Below are positions 13,801-24,954 of a DNA stretch of 64,000 nucleotides, piece after piece (the stretch's first letter is position 1; every line of letters starts with the position of its first letter). The notes beneath the pieces were generated by a model. The model saw nothing but the letters and a program-made list of their open reading frames with translations. It did no database searches and had not been told where the DNA came from. Origin of the DNA: Serinus canaria (lineage: Eukaryota > Chordata > Aves > Passeriformes > Fringillidae); NCBI RefSeq assembly GCF_022539315.1, contig NC_066314.1:40361180-40425179 (forward strand). Reading direction: 5' to 3'. The translations under genes and the position numbers were made by a program.

Positions 13801-16200
13801 TTAAATCTGAATTTTTCAATTATTTGCAAAGATTCATTTCAGTATGTTCATATAGTTTCAGCCTATTAATTATTTTTGAGAAAAATGAGGGATTTCTCTG
13901 TTCTTAAAACATATAGTAGTATAAAAAAAGCCTTTTGAGGCAAGTACAAACACACTATGTGAATGACATTTCCCTTTAAATGGTGTGCAGCTCTACTGAG
14001 ATGACTGTAGTGGTTCTTTGCTTTCCTATTGCAGACCAACAAACTTCACTTTAGTGAGTATTCTGTTGGAGGCTAGGCCAGTGTTAAATGTAGAACTATC
14101 TATTTTGAGGACATAACAGACATCTAATCTTATATTTTTTTCCAAGTGAAAATATAGTCTTAAATTTTGTTAATACTTTAGATTGACTGTTTACAATGTC
14201 TTCACTTCTGTGGATAAAATAACTTGACATGGGTTGTTTGAAAAGTGCTGTAAGATTTGTAGCTTTCAAAACCAGTCTTATTTTCATTTTTTATAATTAG
14301 ACATTTACAATTGTATAATTAATATGCATTAGGTATTTAGCAATTTTGCATGGGGTGTACAAAACTGCATTTATGAATAATCCTTCATGGCCAGCCTATG
14401 GGAGAAAGAGATATGATTTATTTCTTAGGCATGTTACTGCTGCTAACTGTTCCTCCTATCTATCTCGTACCATTTTAAATTCATCTTTCCATGCTCTGTT
14501 GTTCACTTAGCATCTGATCATTTGATCATGTTTATGAGATCTCTAGGACATAGTTCAATAATTCAGAATTTTGAAGAGTGATTGTGAGTTTGGATTTCTC
14601 AGTTATCAGGTGTTCCAGTTCCAGGAAGGGGTCCAGATTGTCAGAATGCATCCTCCAAAAAATGATCCTTCTAAAGGGTACTTCAACTCCTGAAATTCCC
14701 AAAACAGCCACTACTGTCCAGAAATATTTGAAAAATTGCATTTCTTTATCATTTTCAAAACACAAACCAGGGAGAGAAGAAACTTTTAATTAATTTGAAT
14801 CATAGACAAGAGTAATTTAATCTCACTATAATTAAATGTTTTCGCTGAAAACTTTATCGAGATATTTCAATCATTTTAACCAATACTCTCTTTCCTTTTT
14901 TTAGCCTTGGTTTCTGTAGAGATTCATGTACTTGAAACATTTAACACAAAACCCACCTGAGTCTTTGTTCTAAATGGGACATTTCAAATTATAAATCTAC
15001 CTTGCCATTTGCAGGTACAAATAAGACAGATGTTAGGATTTCATCAAAATTGTACTTCATGCATTGTGGGCACACACAAAATGGTACTTAATGCCTGTTC
15101 TCACTGCCTTCATGATTATGTTTTCTGCACATAAAATTATTAATGTTGTCTGCCCCACAGTCATCATGTATGTTTTTTGGAGCTATCAGATAAAGCTGAG
15201 AAATGCAACCAAATTCCACATGGAGATGTTAATTATTTGTTTTCTACAAGATTTATTCCTAAATTTGTTAAAAGCTGTGCTGTTTTCATTACTACTATCT
15301 GTTGTCCATCTGCTCACATTTAAACCTGTGACTTGTAGAATTATTTTTCATGACAAAGGTAATAAAATACACCAGGCAAAATTACCAGTTTTTAAAGATA
15401 CATTTCTGTGTTTTCTTTATTACACAAATCAAAATTTTCATGCAACTACTGACCCTTTGAATTGTCATGCAGAATGTAGCTTGCAATATAGCATTTCTTG
15501 AAGCTGGCACTGCACTTCTTCACCCCAGCCCCACTTTGTGCGTAACGCCTAGGGACAGGATAAAAGAACTCAGAAAAGAAAGGCCTTTTGAGCCCCAGAG
15601 ATTCTGCTCCACAGAGGAGGAACAAAAAACTATACCAAGAATGCTGGAAGAGACTTCAAGATATTGCTTAGTCATTCTTCCTTCCCTCTCTCATGCAGTT
15701 ATGTCTGGGGCTAGCTTGAAAGTTGTTTGTCTAGTATTAAAATTTTCAATGAGGAATGTAAATCTCTCCTGCTGCAATTGAAGCTCTTCATTTTTTTTTT
15801 CTGTTGATCATGAACATAACAAAGGGATTCTTCCCTTCCTCTTTGAGGCAGTTTTTATGTACTTGAATGCCATTACCATGTTTCTCTTCTGTACTTATTT
15901 GCAGACTCTAAGAACCCAAGAAGTCCAGTCCTTTCTAAAACATCATGGTTTTTAAACCCTCAACCATTCTTGACTATTTTTTCCACTTTTTCCACATTAT
16001 GCCTGAAGTACAAAGGTTACAGCACAGAGATTACAAATCATATATTACATATGACAGTGAAAATATATAATACAAATGCCTCAAGTTTTTAATGCCATTT
16101 TTTACTAACGTATGAAATTCACATGTAACATGTAAATTTAAAGGAAAAAAACTATTTTTACAGGCTATTAGCATCTTTCCCAAAATACTTTGCTCTGAAC
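7872..16200. other. Long unique AT-rich stretch, no gene seen
   Basis: I see no named repeat and no exon with recognisable protein similarity. Small items are a T run at about 9917-9930, a short inverted repeat TTAGATC/GATCTAA near 10447, and an A run near 12099. The longest frame (145 codons, 15064-15501, plus) is hydrophobic and compositionally T-rich, without a recognisable domain. Frames of 103-115 codons on the minus strand (11592-11903, 12897-13244) are likewise unrecognised. Confidence 0.55.
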
Positions 16201-16262
16201 TACCACCTAAATGCTGACTACCTGTCTACATTACCACCTAAATGGAGACCACTTGTCTTTAC
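16201..16262. repeat. Imperfect 31-bp tandem duplication
   Basis: Two adjacent 31-bp copies (16201-16231 and 16232-16262) share the first 13 bases exactly (TACCACCTAAATG) and about three quarters of positions overall. This suggests an old local duplication that has since diverged. Confidence 0.75.
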
Positions 16263-16548
16263 TATGTATAGCTTGGTTTTCATGTGTTTATATGTAAATT
16301 TGCTCCCAATTCTATATCTGAACAATAAAAGTAGTTCTCATTAATTAAATATCAGCCACCATACCTTCTGGACTAATGCCTGTGTAAGTAACTTGATTCA
16401 TTGCAAGTACTATTCTATCTTGAACCATTAAGAGTACTTCTGGATGTGATCATCCAGCTAATTATGGACCCACCACTAAACAATTTATTTAGACTATTCT
16501 TACCATTAGATGATTTTTTTAGGTGTCAGTTCTGTCTTTTTTTGTGTT

Positions 16549-16575
16549 TAGTTAGTTAGTTAGTTTGTTTGTTTT
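16549..16575. repeat. (TTAG)n/(TTTG)n mini-microsatellite
   Basis: Several consecutive TTAG units pass directly into TTTG units. It is short and of no evident function. Confidence 0.8.
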
Positions 16576-19217
16576 AGTATGTCAATATCTTTGTAAGAAT
16601 TTAGATACAGTTCTGCTACTCTTTGTCCACTGCTACTGAAGATGTCATGCAACAGCTACTCAGCAACAAAATGGGCAAAACCAGGCAGGCTCTTATTTTG
16701 CTTACATTTTTCTAGGAGTTTACAATTTGACAATTATTCAGGATTTTTCCATAGTCAGTTTAGAGTTTTCTTCTCCTCCCATTTCTCAGTCTTTAAAGGG
16801 AGGGAAGTATTTCAAGTCTACAGCCTCCAAAAAGTGTTGCTCACTCCTTTGCTCCTCAAAAAAATGTAATTCTTGACTCTGAGCTTGCTTCAGACCTAAT
16901 TCTGATATTAATTTTATCTAGGATCTTGACTATAAAGAATTCTGCAGCATTTTTTTATTTTCTCCTCTTCTGGGAAACAAAATTCTGGGTGTGAATTTAA
17001 TCCTTTTGATTTGTCCCTAATGGCATTAGGCAGACACATAAAACTCTTTGACCTCCTCAGCATTATCTACTCCCCATTATCTTCTCACTGAATTTTTCCT
17101 TCTGTTTGTATTATTTTATATTTGTCTTTACTGTTTGAGACACGAAAAACTTGTGATTCAGCTTTTCATTTGTAAATTGATCTCATGTTAAACTCCTATC
17201 TTCTCCTTGTATTTAAGTATCACTTGTCTAGAAGAAAACTTTATGTAGATTTTATGAAGCTTTATTGAACATAATTAAGGTCCATTTTGAAAATCAAGTA
17301 TTCTGAGTTGGAGACTAAAAAAATCTTTAGAAATTCTGTGATCTTAACTGCAAACCAAAAATAGCTAACAGATTTCTGAATGGAACCTGAATGCAGGTTC
17401 ATCCAAAGTAACAAATCTCTTTGATGAGTTTTCTTGAATTATTTCTTTTGATCAAAGAAAAAGTGTTGAGCAATTGAGACAATGCAAAAGAAAATTCACT
17501 GCATATCTTAATTTTGAGAGAGATAATTACTATTTCTTCATCATTTGTGTGATATCTTTTAATTAATTTCATGGAGTGAATAAAAGGAAAATCTGTATGT
17601 TTAACATGTTTTCTGAAGCTCAAGAATGTCTGGATAATTCTCAGAAAATGACATTACAATTTAAGCAGCTAATTCTGAGGGTACTTTAAAATTGAAAAAA
17701 TTAGAGAAGCGTGTATTATTGCATTCAGTGTGTTATGTAGATACACTTTTCTTCATTTTTGACTTAGGTAGTTTCATTAGGATTTCATTTTCTCTTCTCA
17801 TCCTATATTGGTCATTTCAGGTATTGAGCTGATACTTACAATTGTAAGGTAAAGCTGATATTACTGTGTAGTTTATAATCTTAACAGCAAATAAGTAACC
17901 AAGCATGCTATTAAAGCCTGCATTACAGGAGAATAGCTCTTTAAACAAACAACAGGAGTATCACAGTACTAAAATGATGATAATGTCCCATCAGGAACAG
18001 TGTGCACAGTGCTGATAACTATCCCACAGGAAGGAAGTTACCTCAGAGAGGGCAACGTGTAATGAAACACAATGAGATATCCCAGAAGCCTGATTTGACT
18101 TTCCAAGAGTTGGGACTAAGTTTTCAGAAAGCAGAATAATTATTCAGAGTTATATAAATGTTGTGAATGGCTTGTACAGTTTTTTTTTATTCATTCATTC
18201 TAGTAAGAACAGAAGTACTTGTCATATTAGTGAAGTGTAAGGTGGGAGTGAGGTCCCTGATGATCCTATTAGCAAAAATCAGAATTTGCTATGTGAGCCA
18301 GATAGAAAAACAGAAGCTAGAGATCTGTTTGAAAGGATGACTAACAAAGAGCATGCTGCAGCTTAGTAGGGATAATTACTGTAAAGTATAAATGCTAATA
18401 TAAAATATTTTTATTCCCAAATAAGTTTTAGTGCATGATGTGGGTAAGCTCTTCTTGTGAGGTTTCAATTCAGTAGTGCCAGCCACAGGCACTTAAGTTA
18501 TTTTAGTACCACACCTCGTGCCCACCCCACCCAAAAGATGAGATTTGGAACAGAGCACATGTCAGGGTTAGTGAGTTTGTTTGGTTTTGTGCCCCACTGG
18601 GAATGCTTATCTTGCAATTAATATTCAGTCTGGAAGGCTAGAAACTTTTTTGATTACAAATGAAGGCTGAGGTTTCTTAGGTAATAATCTGTTTTCGGCA
18701 GCTCAAATTTCAAGCAATAAAACAAATGAAGCCAAGCCCAACAAATATATCTCTACCTATTATCTGATTGATAAGAAAAAAACCTCATATAAAAACTTTT
18801 CCAATTCAACTAATGATTCCATATAGGAAAAAATAGTCAAAGCATTTGGGTCTTGTGGATTTCACCAAATACATGCAGCAGAGATGGTGCTTGCCTTTTG
18901 TCTGAAAGAACAAGGCATGGCACAAAAAGGAAGCCATTTTTGAAGTTGAAAATTCACACAGAAAATAGGTATCTGTGTAAGGATTTTGGTATTTGTTTTA
19001 CCTCCTTTAGAAGAATATGTCAGTGTCCTATGCACTTCTCACAACCCAGGAGGATTCCACTATACATAGAACAGCAAAGAAAAGAGGGAATAATTGTATT
19101 TTTAGGACAACCCTGCTCTGTCTGTTGACTCTCAAGAATCCCATTCTCAATCTGTTAACTCTTTTGTAAATTATGTATAAGTTGGCTACTCAGCCATTTG
19201 TTATAACTTTTGTTAAG
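16576..19217. other. Unique AT-rich sequence, no gene seen
   Basis: No recognised repeat or exon. Open frames are all below 95 codons and unrecognised. A slightly C-rich spot at about 18510-18535 has no further structure. Confidence 0.55.
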
Positions 19218-19793
19218 TGTGCTGATTTTGCCTGGGGTAGAGTTAATTTTCTTTGTAGCACCTTGTATGATGCTTGTTTTGGATTTGTGACCAAAACAGT
19301 GTTGATGTCACTGGGATGTTTTGGCTATTGCTGAGCAGTACTGACAGAGAGCCAAGGCTTTTTCTGCCCCACCATCTAGAGAGCTGGGGATGCACAAGGA
19401 GCTGGAAGAGGACTCAGCTGAGACTCCTGACCCCAGCTGACCAAAAGGATTTTCCATACCATGTAATGCTGTGCTCATAAAGAAAAAAGCACAACATCAC
19501 ATGGTATGGAATATGTGGGAAATATGGAGGGGGCAGAGTGTTTGCCTTCCCAAGTAATGGTTGCTTGTGATGGAATCCTGCTTTCCCAGAGATGGCTGAA
19601 CACCTGTATGACCATGGGAAGCAGTAAATTAATTCCTTTGTCTTACACACAGCCTTTGTTTTCCATAGGGTGTTTTTATCTCAAACCAGAAATTTTCAGA
19701 CTTTACTGTGCCAATTCTTTCTCCAATTTTGCTTGTGGGGAATGAGTGAGGGTCTTGACTGTCTGCTGGGGGTTAATCCTTAAAAAGAATGCA
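19218..19793 (+). mobile_element. Solo LTR of an avian endogenous retrovirus
   Basis: The block begins TGTGCTGATTTTGCCTGGGG, continues through GTAGAGTTAATTTTCTTTG, and later carries GATGGCTGAACACCTG, TTTTTATCTCAAACCAGA and CTGGGGGTTAATCC. These run in the order of a common bird ERV LTR that I recognise from memory. Sense is plus: the TATA-proximal segment is at about 19470-19485 and the U5-like end is at 19770-19793. Length is about 575 bp. No internal retroviral genes flank it, so it reads as a solo LTR. The exact 3' border is uncertain because the terminal bases have diverged. The copy contains a 24-nt inverted repeat listed separately. Overlapping frames on both strands are not genes. Confidence 0.78.
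19452..19511 (-). repeat. 24-nt inverted repeat inside the LTR (hairpin)
   Basis: Arms 19452-19475 and 19488-19511 are reverse complements at 22 of 24 positions, with a 12-nt A-rich loop. The two mismatches are A/C pairs on the plus strand. They become U-G and G-U wobbles in an RNA copied from the opposite strand, so a minus-strand transcript would form an uninterrupted 24-bp stem. From memory, other members of this LTR family do not carry the second arm at this place. If so, it may be an inverted duplication private to this copy or subfamily. Confidence 0.88.
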
Positions 19794-19805
19794 GCCATTC
19801 AGCTT

Positions 19806-19846
19806 CTTATGCAGAAATACTCAGGGCTAGAGTATTTCTGCATAAG
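19806..19846. repeat. Perfect 17-bp hairpin just beyond the LTR
   Basis: CTTATGCAGAAATACTC (19806-19822) and its exact reverse complement GAGTATTTCTGCATAAG (19830-19846) enclose the 7-nt loop AGGGCTA. Pairing stops immediately outside the stem. It starts about 13 bp after the estimated LTR end. A perfect 17-bp stem with a loop this short is not expected by chance in a window of this size. No run of T follows that would suggest a Pol III terminator. Confidence 0.93.
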
Positions 19847-20369
19847 TATCCTAGAGACTGTAGGATATTTGGGAAGTCTAGAAGGGAATATGACCTGTAG
19901 CAAAAGACAGGGAGAATAACCCTATGTCTGGCTTTAGATATCCCTGCATAGGTTACCTAAAACATCACTAAATAAGTATATTTAAAGCAGTAGAGTCACT
20001 TCCTGTCACTTTTGAATCCGGTACATTTTAGGTAAACAAATATTTTAGTAGGATAAAAATCTTAGAATGTGATGTGAATGTAGCTGAAAAACAATCCCAT
20101 TGCCTACACCATCTGCACTGCACCTACATAAATACCGACATCAGAAGCAGTAACATTAGTTTTGTTGTATTTTAGTACACCCACTTGCTGTTAGCAGACT
20201 CTGCTTCTAAGGTAAGGATAATTCATAGGCAGAAAAATCATTTAAACAGGAGATTGTATAAAGTTCCTTTGACTTTTGTCCCATGCCCACTGAGATGGTA
20301 ATACAAATAGGGTTGAACGAGGAATACCCAGAATGACCTGGTCTAAATGCTATGGGACCATATCACATT
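19847..20369. other. Unique sequence between hairpin and CR1-like tail
   Basis: Nothing recognisable except possible upstream remnants of the CR1-like tail from about 20315. Confidence 0.5.
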
Positions 20370-20404
20370 TAGAAATCCCTTCCAGCCCTGAGTTCTGTGA
20401 TTAT
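20370..20404 (+). mobile_element. Possible CR1 3'-tail remnant
   Basis: The words AAATCCCTTCCAGCCCTGAG and TTCTGTGATTA follow the last bases of the CR1 3' consensus (a 'ccttccagcc' block followed by the 'ttctgtgatt' tail). Upstream, GACCTGGTCTAAATGCTATG also fits loosely. The match is short and diverged, so chance or another CR1-tailed element is possible. Confidence 0.45.
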
Positions 20405-23400
20405 AACATTGAAGATTCATTCAGAACTAAATTATTTTGTCCTACTGGCTATTAATCTTGTGTTCAGCATAAAAGCAAATGTCAAATTAAGCCAATCAGC
20501 CACTTAAACTTATGAGTGTGTGCCCACACAGAGGCACATCCAGGTCAGAATGCACCTGTTCTATTACGTTTTTGAAAGCTCTTCTCTCTTGTTCATATGA
20601 TTTGACATATTAAATTGATTCTATGACTGTCTTCACCTATTTTCCTGATCTCTGCCTACATGAGCCATTTCCAGGGCTCTGAGCTTTTGACACTGTTGCA
20701 GCAGAAACAGCATAAAGTAGAATTTTTGTCTTGCCTAAAGAAGGGTCAGAAGAAGAAAGAGTTCCAGTGCCTAACTTGTGTGTTGTGAGAACCACCAGAT
20801 GTCTGTGGATTGAATTGTACAGTAGCTCCAGAACAGACAGAGGTGTCTCTTCTCTGTTAGCCTGCACAGCCCCACAGTTCCCTAAACATCGAGCAAACCA
20901 CCAGTGTTGAACTGGAATTTAATCAACCTGCTTTTGTTTCAGCCCTCACCCATTTTTTAGACCAAAGCTGTAAGTGAAAAGAGCCCTTGAGTGATTTGTG
21001 GCGTGCATTATTTTTAATTTGCTTTACCTGTAGAGGCACATATGTTAACATCTAATAGATAGCCTGATGATTCACCTTTGGTGCTGAGGGCAAAAAGATT
21101 TCTTGCTCAACTGAAGTGGAAATAGCTTGCTCTTTAAAACTTTTTGTATCCTAAAAGAGCTGTATTCTTACAGAAATTCCAATCATGTCTGTGATCAGAA
21201 AAAGCTTCAGAAATGCCGACCCATCCAACACAGCTGATGCATTAAAGATGAGTGAGGGCAAAACTCTACCTGTTATGGCAATTTTTGCCATTGTTGTAAT
21301 AAGATGTAGTCTGCAAGAAATAGGAGCAAAAGCAGTTAAGAGAATGTTCAAATTTTTTTTCTGATGAAAGAGCAAACTGACCCATTCTTGATTCCAGGAC
21401 CTGAATGGTTAATTTAGAAGGAAAGTGTATCAAGACAGAAATAACTTGATCAACTGAATGCTCCAGAGACAACAGCAGCTGATCTGAACTATTTTTTCAG
21501 TAAAGAATTCTGCAAGCTATATTGATGATGAGCAGTCAACATTTTCTGGTCCTAAATTGCAAGCCTACCATGGGGAAACTAGAAATGGCTGCAGTTGGCT
21601 GGGTTTTTTTCCAGGGATGGGAGGGGGCAGGAAGCAGTGTGTGTGGTCTTTGCGGTTTTTTGTCGTTGTGTTCTTCTAAACAGTTGCGGCTTTTTAAATT
21701 TTTCTTCAGCATTATTAAAGGAGTGAATGTGCAGGCATTAGCAGGTTTATACCCAAATTATATCCAGATTTTTCATGGCTTTTAAATGTTGTCCAAGGTT
21801 ATTCACATTTGTGCAGAGCTGAAATGCTTTGTAAGATATTGCACTATGTCAAAAGAGAGAAGCTAGTGGGAACTAACATCATCTTTGGAATAGAATGCAA
21901 TTTAAAAGGAATCTAGATAGAGTGGAGACTAAAGGCTAAGCCTCTACAAAATTACAAATTTATGCTGAAGTTTATGGTTAAGCATGTATTGTGTTGACAC
22001 ATTCTCTTCATTAATTCATTTTAGAGATTGATTTCTTGCAAACTTAACGTTTTGTTTCATTCCAAATAAGAAAAAACTTTTATTATTTGTTGTTCATTAA
22101 CTTCAACATAGTTTTGAGAAAGTATGACTTGTCTTCGTCTTACAAGATTACCACAAAATAAAAGGCAATTATGTAAAATACTTCAGTCTACCCTGTCTCT
22201 TTTCAAAGTGTGTATGTCACTCACAAAGTACATTTAGCTCTCTTGGATTCAAACAATATTCTTCCAATTTGAACTTGAACATCAAAATTCCTTCTTCAAA
22301 TATGTAATACTGTCATTGTCCAAAGTTTAGTCATACAATTATAATGTTATTGTATTAACAACATAGAACTGCATAATTGAATAAATGTGTTTTCATGCAA
22401 CAAACTTTGGGTTTTTTTTGCAAATTAATAGGAAGTTTGGCTTAGTTATCATAAAGTTTGGGATTCCACCAAAGAATTCCACCCAAACTGAAATCATATG
22501 TAAAACAGGAAAGAGTGCAAGAGAAATAAATCACTCTGCATAACATAAATACCAAGAGCTTGTTATAGTAAACAAATACTTAAAAGGAAGAATAAAGCAC
22601 ATCAGGCCCAAGGAACTACAAATCACATTCCATGTTTTTTTAAGACCAGGCATCAAATAACAACAGTAAAGTGGCTTTGTCTTTATTTCTAGACGCAGCA
22701 TGCCAAAACAGTCCCAAATATCTTCTGAACTGAGCAAACATTCAATAACTGTTTGTGTTTTCTATGCCAGTGGTCCTTCTGGCATATTCTTTGCAATTCC
22801 CCCTGACTTCTGTAGTCTGCTTAGGCATCACAAAGAGACAGTAAACAACATTCACATCCATTTTACCAAATGAGCTTTGGTATGAACGAGGGAGGACTAG
22901 GATTTCGTATCTTTTGTGGCATTGCAAAGAAAAATATAATTACTTTGGTTCATTCTTTTCTATCTGTAGATGTGTAGTTTCAGAAGCTCTTTGAAGAAAG
23001 TTGTACTTTTCTTAAAATTAGGAGGTAGTAAGGATGCTTGGACTTCTGAAATTGCACTGAGGTAAGCATATGCATTTTTGTGTGTCAAGCTGCAAGCAGA
23101 TATCTCATTATCAAGCAATTTAACATATTTAAGAAGAGAATTCAGAGATCTTTTGTTTGGCCATAGTGAGAACATCTGCAGATTGGCATTTTTAGCGCAA
23201 GCACATAAAAAAGGGGTTTTTTTCTTTCTCTTAAATGAATCTTGGAACTGTTTCATAAAGTTCACTGTTATAAACTGTCAGAATAACTGAGAATAATGGT
23301 ACGAAGCTAAGAAAAAGTAAATTAAGGCTGAGCATCACAACAAATGAATGGTGAGGAAATAACTAGATGTTGCAACTGGAGAGGATAAAGCACTTTCATT

Positions 23401-24809
23401 TGAGTGATTTAGAACTTGGAAATTCATTTCCATGAAAAATCCAGCTCCTGGAAAAGAATGACCCAGATGAGTATTGGTTTCTTGGAGTCCTTTCTAAGCT
23501 GATTGAGTGGTTCACATGGTAGACTATCATTCTGTCTATTTACTTCTTACTGCTTCTTTATGATAATATAGTTGATTCATATAATGTTACAGATTCATCT
23601 TTGCAGCATTTTTATGGAACCACTCAGGCAGACAGTTTTTAATAGAGCCATAATCCCAGCTGAAGAGTACTGATGTGAGCATTGCTCAAAAGGTAAAAAG
23701 AAATCTGCTGATTATTTATGCAGGTTTTCATACTGTCTTGATATAATATAACAGAGAATATTTATACTGAACTATATCCTTGTAATAAATAAGAATATTA
23801 TTTAAGTTGCATTAAACATTTCTCTACTTTTCATTTTAAAATGATAATATTACATATGGATTCTTTTTATTAAAATAATCTCTAATGAATGTTAGTGTCC
23901 CAACTATCTGCACACAAATCAGGGAACATTCAGAATTTTTTTTTAAATTATTAAAACATTTCAAACTCACACTGAGGATTCAATATGTTGGAGCAGCACA
24001 GAGCTTCCAAGATTCTGCTTTGGTTATGTTTTGGAGGATAACAAATACATTGTGTGAATATTTCATAAATAATCTTTTATTTGTCAAAAAATGGTACACA
24101 GATCGAAAGGATGCACTGAAAATTCATGGTGAAACAATTCCTTTTCCAGAGTAGCTGAGATGTACTACAGAAAGTTGGTGTTTGAGAGTCAGGACTCTGC
24201 ATTGCAGAGTTTGCATCTCAGGAACTTCACTTTCCTCAGATCTCGAGGCTCGACACAATCACTGGCAATTCTTAAATAAGACCTCCATGTTTCCCTCTCT
24301 CCTTGGGTACCAGTATTTGAGTCTAGCCAATGGAAACTGCCAGGAAAATCCATGCAACTGAGGAAAGAGCCATGGTATCCTACAGCTGCTTTTCTAAACT
24401 ATAAACAATTCAAGCAAACAAACCCAAAATAAAAGACCTTCAAAAGGAAGATGTGAACTGGCTTGTTAGATCTGTTTGTAATATTCATATTTTGTTTTCT
24501 TCTCCAAGAAACTGTCAGATTGATAATCACAGACAAGATTAATGCTAATTTTTTCCCATCTTCTTTAAGCATTTTGCTGTAAAATTTTACTTTTACTTTG
24601 TATAATCAGTCTGTACTATATTACTTTCCAAAAAGTAATACTTTCCAACAGCAGAGAAGAATTATATTTTCAGAACCTGAACAATCAAAGTTTATGCAAA
24701 CTTACAGATCTGGTTTGGTGTATCTAGAACATTGGAAAGTTACAGAAACAGAGAAGTTATTTTCTAAATCTATTCTCTTCACGTGACAAAAACAAGGATG
24801 AAAAAGCCA
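20405..24809. other. Unique AT-rich sequence, no gene seen
   Basis: No repeat or exon recognised. Minor structures are AGTTTGGG...CCCAAACT (8-bp arms near 22450-22490) and the near-palindrome ACTCTGCATTGCAGAGT near 24194. Frames up to 101 codons (22960-23265, minus) have no recognisable domain. Confidence 0.55.
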
Positions 24810-24954
24810 TCACAGAATCCCAGAATATTCTGAGTTTGAAGGGACCCACAAGGATTATCAAGTCCAGCTCTTACCTGAAGAGTCTATAAAGGGGCCAAAC
24901 CCACAACCTTGGTGTCCTTAGCACCAGGCTCTAACCAACTGAGCTACTCTCAGG
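24810..24954 (-). mobile_element. tRNA-derived SINE with CR1-like tail (TguSINE1-like)
   Basis: On the minus strand the element opens with a tRNA-like head: TAGCTCAGTTGGTTAGAGC, then CTGGTGCTAAGGACACCAAG. This matches the D-arm, anticodon arm and following segment of tRNA-Ile. The Pol III A box (TAGCTCAGTTGG) is intact at plus-strand 24935-24946. The B box (about 24891-24902) is degraded, with the usual TTCGA core reading TTTGG. After the head comes a CR1-type 3' tail ending ATTCTGGGATTCTGTGAT. This head-tail arrangement is that of the tRNA-Ile/CR1 SINEs described from passerine birds, where CR1 machinery is thought to mobilise the SINE. It is not a functional tRNA because the T-arm and acceptor pairing are lost. 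Confidence 0.85.

Noticed and set aside
15064..15501. 145-codon hydrophobic frame that could look like a membrane protein
   Set aside because: The hydrophobicity follows from T-rich DNA. There is no recognised family and no supporting splice or promoter context.
19414..19650. Overlapping open frames across the LTR on both strands
   Set aside because: They fall inside a non-coding solo LTR. The repeated PYHVMLC words in the minus frame are the inverted-repeat arms translated.
24891..24954. Possible tRNA-Ile gene
   Set aside because: The tRNA-like part is continuous with a CR1-type tail, and the B box and acceptor/T-arm pairing are lost. It is a SINE head.
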